A stretch of DNA of 5,732 nucleotides from Clostridia bacterium (GTDB lineage Bacteria > Bacillota_A > Clostridia > Christensenellales > Aristaeellaceae). The notes beneath the pieces are model-generated. The model had not been told where the DNA came from. It ran no database searches and saw only the letters and a program-made list of their open reading frames with translations. Every line of letters starts with the position of its first letter. Within the stretch, counting starts at the first letter, position 1. Below are positions 1-4,859 of the stretch, piece after piece. The stretch is from contig JAFUPO010000132.1 of NCBI GenBank assembly GCA_017481185.1, forward strand, positions 1 through 5,732, written 5' to 3'. The position numbers were made by a program, and so were the translations under genes.

Positions 1-1731
1 CACAAAGTAGCGCAGCACCTGGGCCCAGTGGTACACCTTCATTTCAGTGAACACGCACATCCACCAGCGATAGTCCTGACCGAAGAGGTAGGAGATCAGA
101 GCCAGGCTGCAATAGCACAGGCCGAACACCATGGCGCTGATAAGCAGGGATTTGAATACGCCCTTCACGCCAATGCCCAGGCCCAGTTTTTTCAGGCCAT
201 AATGGCCCGTATCCTTCTTGTGCAGGAAGGAGAACACGATCAGCACTGCCAGCAGGAAAAGCGCGCCGAAGAACACATAGATAAAGATGAACGCCGCCGT
301 TTTATCCTGGGGCAGGAATTTGGACATATTGAAAATGGTGGGCTTGCGATGGTTGCACATCCAGCAGGCAATAAACAGCGCCACCACGTTGGCCGCCCAG
401 TAGGCGATGGTCAAGGACTTCTTCATGGGCTTTAGGTCCGCTTCGGTATGGCTGGCCACCGCCTCCTTAAAGAAGGGCTTTTTCACCATCAGGGCCACCA
501 GCACCGCCGCCAGAGCGATCATGGCCACCATGGCGATGGTGTTCATGTATTCCTTCCAGCGGGCCACGATATTGCCCGTATCCAGGGCGTTGTTTTCGCC
601 GGTGAGGGGGCCGTTATTGTAATCCAGGGCCTGGGTGATGTAGCTGGCCAGGAGGCTGGCCGCCTCGTTGGAGAAGAACTCACGGGAGTGGGTCATCTTC
701 GGGGTGATGCTGATGCGGGTATCCCGTGCATCCAGGGCCGAGCGCAGGGCCTCGTTATCCTTAACGGAGATCTCATTCAGCTTGCCCAAGGCGGTGGACT
801 CGGTATCGGTCACCTGATACCAGGTTTCCGCCTCAATGGCATCGGCCAGGAAATAGTTCTTGGCAAAGTCAGCGCCGGATACGGCGGGATAGGAGCTGTC
901 CCAGGTACCCACTAAGAAAGCCGCGTTGGTCTGGAGGAAGCGGGTCACCTCATGGCCAGCCACCGTAACCGTGGCGGGGGCCACCAGCTTATCCGCGCCC
1001 ATGGAGGCGATGCCGATGCTTACAGCTGCCCGCACCCGGGTGCTGTAATAGTCGGTCAGCTCCTGCTTTTTCATATCATAGGTCACGCGCTGATCGGCGT
1101 TGAGGTATTTGTCAGCCAGGGCGTCGGCCTCCAAAGCGATCTCTTCCGCCGTGAAGGGGATGGCCCAGGTATCATGCATGAAGTTGATCAAGGAATCGTT
1201 GAGGCTCAGGTAGGGCACGTCGTGCAAAATGGCGTTGCCCACCCGCATACCGCCCTGTGAATGGCCGGCGATGGCAATCTTGGTTTCATCCACAAAGGTC
1301 AGGGTGCGGGCGTAATTGATGGCGTCATACAGGCCCTGAGAGGTGACCGCCATGCCCTCGATGCCCTTGCCGTCCTCATCGTACATGGGCTGATCGGACA
1401 GGCCTGCGCCGTAGGAGCTGCAATTGAGCACCACAAAGCCCCGGCGGGCCAATTCGATGGCGAAGGTGTTCATCACGTCCTTGGTGGTGCCGCCGCCGTG
1501 TGAAAGGATCACGCAGGGCAGGGGAGCCGAGGTGCTGTTGGTTAGGGCCGGGTAGTATAGATCCGCATCCTGAATACCGCCCCGGGTGTCAAACTGCACC
1601 TGAGAAACGGTGATATTGCCGCCATCGGTCTGGATCATCACAGCGGCAAAGCTGCTTAAAAGAATAATGGCCATTAGCAATGCAATGGTTCTGCGGCAGC
1701 CCTCCAGGGATGACAATGCGAATTTACTCAT
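1..1731 (-). CDS. Membrane-anchored alpha/beta hydrolase with C-terminal multi-helix membrane domain (partial)
   Basis: The frame is open for 577 codons from the ATG at 1731 to the window edge, so the C-terminus is missing. Residues about 14-33 form a membrane helix preceded by two Arg, suggesting the N-terminus is inside and the next domain outside. Residues about 40-370 look like an alpha/beta hydrolase: a strand ending in HGGG (78-81, possible oxyanion loop), nucleophile elbow GHSQGG with Ser158, likely acid Asp278 (GTWDS after a hydrophobic strand) and likely His348 (MTHSREFF). An insert at about 180-250 may be a lid. Membrane helices follow at about 394-416, 439-459, 479-503 and 526-549. 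Lys-rich loops at 417-438 and 504-527 fit the positive-inside rule. The catalytic domain is therefore probably extracytoplasmic. The substrate is unknown; esterase, lipase or peptidase activity are all possible. It has its own promoter and a probable operator, downstream of a marR gene. Fold call is firm; function is not. Confidence 0.85.
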   Translation of the reverse strand, partial: MSKFALSSLEGCRRTIALLMAIILLSSFAAVMIQTDGGNITVSQVQFDTRGGIQDADLYYPALTNSTSAPLPCVILSHGGGTTKDVMNTFAIELARRGFVVLNCSSYGAGLSDQPMYDEDGKGIEGMAVTSQGLYDAINYARTLTFVDETKIAIAGHSQGGMRVGNAILHDVPYLSLNDSLINFMHDTWAIPFTAEEIALEADALADKYLNADQRVTYDMKKQELTDYYSTRVRAAVSIGIASMGADKLVAPATVTVAGHEVTRFLQTNAAFLVGTWDSSYPAVSGADFAKNYFLADAIEAETWYQVTDTESTALGKLNEISVKDNEALRSALDARDTRISITPKMTHSREFFSNEAASLLASYITQALDYNNGPLTGENNALDTGNIVARWKEYMNTIAMVAMIALAAVLVALMVKKPFFKEAVASHTEADLKPMKKSLTIAYWAANVVALFIACWMCNHRKPTIFNMSKFLPQDKTAAFIFIYVFFGALFLLAVLIVFSFLHKKDTGHYGLKKLGLGIGVKGVFKSLLISAMVFGLCYCSLALISYLFGQDYRWWMCVFTEMKVYHWAQVLRYFV

Positions 1732-1740
1732 CCTTGATAA

Positions 1741-1747
1741 CCTCCTT
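1741..1747 (-). promoter_or_regulatory. Ribosome binding site of the hydrolase gene
   Basis: The minus strand reads AAGGAGG, ending 9 nt before the ATG at 1731. It fixes the start codon. No in-frame ATG lies upstream within the leader. Confidence 0.85.
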
Positions 1748-1866
1748 ATAAATTATGGATCGTTTTCTTTTTATGAGGCGGCTTACACGCTTATGTGTGA
1801 GTCCAGCTGCCCTCCTTTCCAACAGGGATTCAGCGTATAGCTGCCATTTTTATTCGTTTTTGTTTT

Positions 1867-1890
1867 ATATACTGTCATATGACAGTATAT
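1867..1890. promoter_or_regulatory. Perfect 24-bp palindrome, probable operator of the hydrolase promoter
   Basis: The half-site ATATACTGTCAT is followed directly by its exact reverse complement, with no spacer and no mismatch. It lies just downstream of the -10 box, about +6 to +29 from the expected start, a usual place for a repressor to block a promoter. The adjacent MarR-family gene is the obvious candidate binder, as such dimers bind palindromes of about 16-24 bp. Palindrome and position are seen; binding is inferred. No second copy is present in the window. Confidence 0.75.
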
Positions 1891-1902
1891 TGATTTGATT
1901 GA

Positions 1903-1931
1903 ATTATAAGGGCAGTGTCGAAAAATGTCAA
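1903..1931 (-). promoter_or_regulatory. Consensus sigma-70/A promoter of the hydrolase gene
   Basis: On the minus strand the -35 box TTGACA (1926-1931) and the -10 box TATAAT (1903-1908) are separated by exactly 17 bp (1909-1925), matching the consensus at all twelve positions. Transcription should start near 1896, towards the hydrolase. A perfect promoter implies high unrepressed activity, which fits the operator-like palindrome next to it. Confidence 0.85.
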
Positions 1932-1953
1932 TATGCGTACTTCGTTGATAAAA

Positions 1954-1989
1954 AATAAACCTTTCCCCTAAACAAGGGAAAGGTTTATT
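1954..1989 (-). terminator. Intrinsic terminator of marR
   Basis: A perfect 14-bp stem (arms 1976-1989 and 1954-1967, AATAAACCTTTCCC and its complement) has an 8-nt loop (1968-1975). On the minus strand it is followed by a T-rich tract (TTTTTATC-like, about 1947-1953). The marR stop codon at 1985-1987 lies inside the first arm, so termination comes immediately after the gene. It separates marR transcription from the hydrolase promoter 23 bp further on. Confidence 0.8.
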
Positions 1990-2491
1990 CATTGTCCTCC
2001 TGGATAGGCACCAGGGTTTTTTGTTTGCTGTGCCAGTGCCTGATGTTAAAGGCCTCAATGGCTTGGGATACCTGGAGGATGACCTCGTCAGGCAAGCTAT
2101 CCAGCCCCTCAAACAGGGGAGCAAAGAGCGCTGGGTTCACATGATCGCTGCGATAATCGTAAACCTGCCGCCCCTTATCCGTCGCCTTGAGAATAATGCT
2201 TTTGCGGTTGCCCAGAATGTGATAGCGCTCCACCAGCTTTTCACAGCAGAGGGTTTTGGTGTATTTGGAGAGGCTGCTTTGAGCGATGCCCAAGCGTTCT
2301 GAAATATAGAGCATATTCTCATCTTCATCTTCATGCTCAATCAGGTACTCCAGTACCTGCCACTCCTGAGAGGAGAGCATCACCCCCGGGGCAAACTCCT
2401 TTTTTTGGCCCGCGTTGCGGGAGGCTGTGTTGGTGTGCTGCACCAGGGCGCGCACCAGGGGGCGATAGCGCCCCATCCAATCCGGCTTCAT
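1985..2491 (-). CDS. MarR-family transcriptional regulator
   Basis: This complete 168-residue protein is in the usual size range for MarR-type dimeric winged-helix repressors. Residues about 39-70 (LSSQEWQVLEYLIEHE) form the helix leading into the DNA-binding domain. Residues about 62-85 (MLYISERLGIAQSSLSKYTK) are a helix-turn-helix with the recognition helix around AQSSLSKY. The stretch GNRKSIILKATDKGRQVYD (about 94-112) matches the family's wing, where a D-x-R motif and a following T-x-x-G are typical; here Asn replaces the Asp. The first 35 and last 40 residues would form the dimer interface and ligand pocket. The start is supported by AAGGAG at 2500-2505, 8 nt before the ATG. It lies upstream of the hydrolase on the same strand and is divergent from leuA. 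It probably represses the hydrolase promoter through the 24-bp palindrome. The inducer is unknown. Confidence 0.88.
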   Translation of the reverse strand: MKPDWMGRYRPLVRALVQHTNTASRNAGQKKEFAPGVMLSSQEWQVLEYLIEHEDEDENMLYISERLGIAQSSLSKYTKTLCCEKLVERYHILGNRKSIILKATDKGRQVYDYRSDHVNPALFAPLFEGLDSLPDEVILQVSQAIEAFNIRHWHSKQKTLVPIQEDNE

Positions 2492-2520
2492 GTTGGAAAC
2501 TCCTTCGAAAATTCATTATC

Positions 2521-2549
2521 ACTTTAGCACATTTGAAGCCTAAATGCAA
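2521..2549 (-). promoter_or_regulatory. Probable promoter of marR
   Basis: On the minus strand TTGCAT (2544-2549) and TAAAGT (2521-2526) are spaced by 17 bp. Each departs from the consensus at two positions, so this is much weaker than the hydrolase promoter. It would start near 2514, giving a leader of about 23 nt with a good ribosome binding site. The -35 box overlaps one arm of an interrupted palindrome (2545-2552). Confidence 0.6.
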
Positions 2550-2570
2550 TTCATCGCCTGCCGAATTGCA
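2545..2570. promoter_or_regulatory. Interrupted palindrome between marR and leuA promoters, candidate operator
   Basis: The arms TGCAATTC (2545-2552) and GAATTGCA (2563-2570) are exact reverse complements, separated by 10 bp, with arm centres 18 bp apart. One arm covers the marR -35 box; the other ends 8 bp before the leuA -35 box. A protein bound here could affect both divergent promoters. It differs from the 24-bp palindrome near the hydrolase, so a different regulator or a relaxed second site is possible. Role is inferred. Confidence 0.45.
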
Positions 2571-2578
2571 GATCAAAA

Positions 2579-2607
2579 TTGACAACTTTCTTTGGGGCTG
2601 GTATCAT
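2579..2607 (+). promoter_or_regulatory. Promoter of leuA
   Basis: The -35 box TTGACA (2579-2584) is perfect and the -10 box TATCAT (2602-2607) differs at one position, with 17 bp between. The start is expected near 2614, leaving only about 26 nt before the leuA ATG. That is too short for a T-box or leucine attenuator, so control, if any, should act at initiation. Confidence 0.8.
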
Positions 2608-2625
2608 GTGCGGTAGACGGCCCAC

Positions 2626-2632
2626 AAGGAGG
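2626..2632 (+). promoter_or_regulatory. Ribosome binding site of leuA
   Basis: AAGGAGG lies 7 nt before the ATG at 2640. It decides the start. The frame stays open upstream to a TTG at 2592, but that codon lies between the -35 and -10 boxes and would not be in the mRNA. Confidence 0.85.
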
Positions 2633-2639
2633 ATTTGGG

Positions 2640-4172
2640 ATGGATCGCGTTATTATTTTTGATACCACTCTGCGCGACGGGGAGCAGACCCCCGGCGTCA
2701 GCTTTCATTTAAAGGAAAAGGTTGAGATCGCCCGGGCCCTGGATAAGCTGGGCGTGGATGTGATCGAAGCTGGTTTTGCCGGGGCCAGCCCTGGGGACTT
2801 TAAGGCCATTGAGGCTGTGTGCGGCATTGTGGAAAGGGCCACTGTGTGCTCCCTGGCCCGGTGCGTGAGGCAGGATATTGAGGCGGCTGCCCAGGCCCTG
2901 GCAGGGGCAAAGCACAAGCGCATCCATGTGTTTATCGCCACCAGCCCCATCCACATGGAGCACAAATTGCATATGACGCCCGACCAGGTGCTGCAAAACG
3001 CCGTGAAGGCCGTGACCCTGGCCAAGAGCTACTGTGAGGATATTGAATTCTCCTGTGAAGACGCCACCCGCTCTGAAAAGCCCTTCCTTTATGAGATCAT
3101 CGAAAAGGCCATCGCTGCCGGGGCTACCACCGTGAACGTGCCCGATACGGTGGGCTACGCCACCGCCTCTGAATACGGCCAGCTGATTGCGGATATCCGC
3201 CGCAATGTGCCCAATATTGACAAGGCTGTTCTTTCCGTGCACTGCCATAACGACCTGGGTTTGGGCGTTGCCACCTCCCTGGAGGGCGTAATGAACGGCG
3301 CCCGGCAGGTGGAATGTACTTTGAACGGCCTGGGCGAGCGGGCGGGCAATGCGGCCCTGGAGGAAATCGTGATGGGCCTTAGAACCCGCAGCGATATTTA
3401 TGACTGCGATACCGGCATCGATACCCGCCGCATCTACAAAACCAGCCGGATGATTGCCAACCTTTCGGGCGTTGAAATCCCCGCCAACAAGGCGGTGGTG
3501 GGCGTTAACGCCTTTCAGCACCAGTCGGGCATCCACCAGCATGGGGTTTTGTCGAATCCCCAGACCTATGAGGTTATGCGGCCTGAGGATTTGGGCATTC
3601 CCCAGAACAATATGCTGCTGGGCAAGCTTTCCGGCCGCCACGCCTTAAAGGAACGGGCGGAGCAGCTGGGCGTTGAATTGACCGATGAGGCTCTGGCTGT
3701 GGCCTTTGCCCGCTTCAAGGAGCTGGCTGACCGCAAAAAAGAGATCACTGACCGGGATATTATGGCCCTTTTGCGGGAGCAGCGGCTGAACACGGCCAAC
3801 TGCTATATTCTGTCTACCTTCCAGATTTTTAGCGGAAATCACATGACCCCTACGGCCACGGTATCTCTGAAGAAAGATGGGGAGAAGCTTACCCGGGCCG
3901 CTTGGGGCGAAGGCCCTGTTGACGCCTGCTTCAACGCCATTGACCTGATTACCCAGCTTTCCTGCGTTTTGGAGTCCTTCAATCTGAAGGCTGTTACCGA
4001 GGGTCAGGACGCTTTGGGTGAGGTTACCGTTCGGGTCCGTCACGGCGAGGTGGCCATGCTGGGCAAAGGCGTTTCGACAGACATTATTGAGGCCAGCTGT
4101 TTGGCCTATGTTAACGCTGTAAACCGCATCCTGCACTATCTGGAGGATCACCATGAGGCAGCTGCCCAGTGA
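2640..4172 (+). CDS. leuA: 2-isopropylmalate synthase
   Basis: It condenses acetyl-CoA with 2-ketoisovalerate to 2-isopropylmalate, the first committed step of leucine synthesis, in the cytoplasm. The 510 residues match the usual length of bacterial LeuA. The HMGL-like TIM barrel opens with FDTTLRDGEQ (7-16), carrying the catalytic Arg12 and metal-ligand Asp13. HVFIATSPIH and EFSCEDATRS follow, then HCHNDLG (His201 and His203, metal ligands) and NGLGERAGN (229-237, Asn237 metal ligand). GVNAFQHQSGIHQHG and LGKLSGRHAL mark the linker subdomain. Residues about 385-500 are the LeuA allosteric dimer domain (WGEGPVDACFNAI, GKGVSTDIIEAS), so leucine feedback is likely. Close residue-by-residue likeness to E. 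coli LeuA makes homocitrate or citramalate synthase less likely. No leuB, leuC or leuD is in view. It overlaps the next gene by 20 bp. Confidence 0.95.
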   Translation: MDRVIIFDTTLRDGEQTPGVSFHLKEKVEIARALDKLGVDVIEAGFAGASPGDFKAIEAVCGIVERATVCSLARCVRQDIEAAAQALAGAKHKRIHVFIATSPIHMEHKLHMTPDQVLQNAVKAVTLAKSYCEDIEFSCEDATRSEKPFLYEIIEKAIAAGATTVNVPDTVGYATASEYGQLIADIRRNVPNIDKAVLSVHCHNDLGLGVATSLEGVMNGARQVECTLNGLGERAGNAALEEIVMGLRTRSDIYDCDTGIDTRRIYKTSRMIANLSGVEIPANKAVVGVNAFQHQSGIHQHGVLSNPQTYEVMRPEDLGIPQNNMLLGKLSGRHALKERAEQLGVELTDEALAVAFARFKELADRKKEITDRDIMALLREQRLNTANCYILSTFQIFSGNHMTPTATVSLKKDGEKLTRAAWGEGPVDACFNAIDLITQLSCVLESFNLKAVTEGQDALGEVTVRVRHGEVAMLGKGVSTDIIEASCLAYVNAVNRILHYLEDHHEAAAQ

Positions 4173-4716
4173 GTACCATCTGGCCTTTCGGCTGGATTTA
4201 GTGCGGAATAAGCGCCAGTTGCGGCAGGTGGTTTGCATCAATCTGCTCATCCTGGCGGCGGCGCTGATCCCGGCCCTTTTTGCCCGGCCCCTGGGCGCAA
4301 CCTTTGGGGCGCAGCCGGTTTTAAAGCTGGCTGCCCTTTCTTTGGGCATGATGGCCTATATTCCCCTCCATGAGGCGGTTCACGCCCTGTTTATGAAGCT
4401 GTTCGGCTGCCGCAAGGTGCGCTTTGGCTTCAAGCTCATGTACGCCTATGCGGGCTGCGACGAGTATTTTTACAAATGGCCCTATCTGATTATTGCCCTT
4501 GCGCCGGTACTTCTTTGGGGCGCGGTTTTGTGGGCGCTGGCAGGCCTTTTCAGCCAGTGGTTCTGGGTCATCTACGGGGTGCAGCTGTTGAACCTTTCCG
4601 GCGCTGCGGGGGACGTGTATGTGACCTGGCGGCTGCTGCCCATGCCCGCCTCCGTTCTTATTCGGGATACAGGCACGGCCATGCTTGTTTATACTATGAA
4701 TACTGAAGTTTTTTGA
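4153..4716 (+). CDS. DUF3267-type membrane protein, putative zincin metalloprotease
   Basis: This complete 187-residue integral membrane protein has hydrophobic segments at about 25-44, 57-72, 110-130 and 133-150. An HEAVH zinc-protease motif (73-77, His-Glu-x-x-His) sits at the end of the second segment, a place typical of membrane-embedded or membrane-associated metalloproteases. The later pattern NLSGAAGD (147-154) and a conserved-looking Asp172 in IRDTGTAM fit the DUF3267 'putative zincin peptidase' family. Asp154 or Asp172 could be a third zinc ligand, but that is a guess. Its ATG lies inside the 3' end of leuA, 6 nt after GGAGG (4142-4146), in another frame, so it is probably translationally coupled to leuA and made from the leuA promoter. 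Substrate is unknown and activity unproven. Family call moderately sure. Confidence 0.8.
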   Translation: MRQLPSEYHLAFRLDLVRNKRQLRQVVCINLLILAAALIPALFARPLGATFGAQPVLKLAALSLGMMAYIPLHEAVHALFMKLFGCRKVRFGFKLMYAYAGCDEYFYKWPYLIIALAPVLLWGAVLWALAGLFSQWFWVIYGVQLLNLSGAAGDVYVTWRLLPMPASVLIRDTGTAMLVYTMNTEVF

Positions 4717-4718
4717 GT

Positions 4719-4770
4719 GGGGTCCGCGTCGATTGAGGTTGCGGATAACCTTTTTTTAAAAAGGTTTCCC
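4719..4770 (+). terminator. Hairpin region after the leuA operon, candidate terminator
   Basis: Three overlapping foldings are possible. TCCGC (4723-4727) can pair with GCGGA (4741-4745). AGGTT (4736-4740) can pair with AACCT (4747-4751), followed directly by six T (4752-4757), the most terminator-like form. Alternatively AACCTTTT (4747-4754) can pair with AAAAGGTT (4759-4766), a stem that swallows the T run. All stems are short, so termination may be partial. Confidence 0.4.
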
Positions 4771-4793
4771 CTGGCAAAATGCATCTAAAATAC

Positions 4794-4822
4794 TTGCTAT
4801 TCGTCATGCTTTGCGCTATGAT
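4794..4822 (+). promoter_or_regulatory. Probable promoter of lysA
   Basis: TTGCTA (4794-4799) and TATGAT (4817-4822) are spaced by 17 bp, with two and one departures from the consensus. Transcription should start near 4829, about 30 nt before the lysA ATG. There is no room for a lysine riboswitch in this leader, and I see none further upstream. Confidence 0.65.
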
Positions 4823-4859
4823 GAACGGGCTATAAAACATAACTTGGAGTTGACCCGGT

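Larger units (their letters stand above)
1732..1896 (-). other. Long 5' leader of the hydrolase mRNA
   Basis: About 165 nt separate the predicted transcription start (near 1896) from the hydrolase ATG. The leader begins with the 24-bp palindrome and contains a second strong Shine-Dalgarno-like AAAGGAGG (1811-1818) with no ATG at a suitable distance. It also holds a weak inverted repeat at about 1782-1801 (CTCACAC/GTGTAAG, one mismatch). A 31-codon reading frame would start inside the palindrome (ATG at 1878) and stop at 1783, but has no ribosome binding site. I recognise no riboswitch fold. The extent depends on the inferred transcription start. Confidence 0.45.

Noticed and set aside
28..1503. 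Several plus-strand frames (28-435, 448-915, 952-1260, 1261-1503)
   Set aside because: All lie opposite the continuous 577-codon hydrolase frame on the minus strand, have no ribosome binding sites, and give unnatural His- and Gly-rich proteins.
1783..1878. 31-codon reading frame starting within the palindrome
   Set aside because: No ribosome binding site precedes the ATG, which would be only about 18 nt from the transcription start. Kept as a note on the leader but not called as a gene.
2500..2516. CodY-like box near the marR start
   Set aside because: AATTTTCGAAGGAGT shares only the left half of the CodY consensus AATTTTCWGAAAATT; about 10 of 15 positions match, and part of it is simply the ribosome binding site.
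2592..2639. Upstream TTG start extending LeuA by 16 residues
   Set aside because: The TTG lies between the -35 and -10 boxes of the leuA promoter, has no ribosome binding site, and the family starts near the VIIFDTTLRDGEQ block. The ATG at 2640 has AAGGAGG at 7 nt.
2709..3641. Long minus-strand frame of 310 codons opposite leuA
   Set aside because: It is a shadow of leuA, which is conserved throughout. The antisense product is His/Gly/Ala-rich, low in family-like motifs, and has no ribosome binding site or promoter.
2640..4172. Citramalate or homocitrate synthase instead of LeuA
   Set aside because: Length, the HxFIATSPIH block, the GERAGN region and the complete C-terminal LeuA dimer domain follow 2-isopropylmalate synthase closely. 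A paralogue with shifted substrate cannot be fully excluded from sequence alone.
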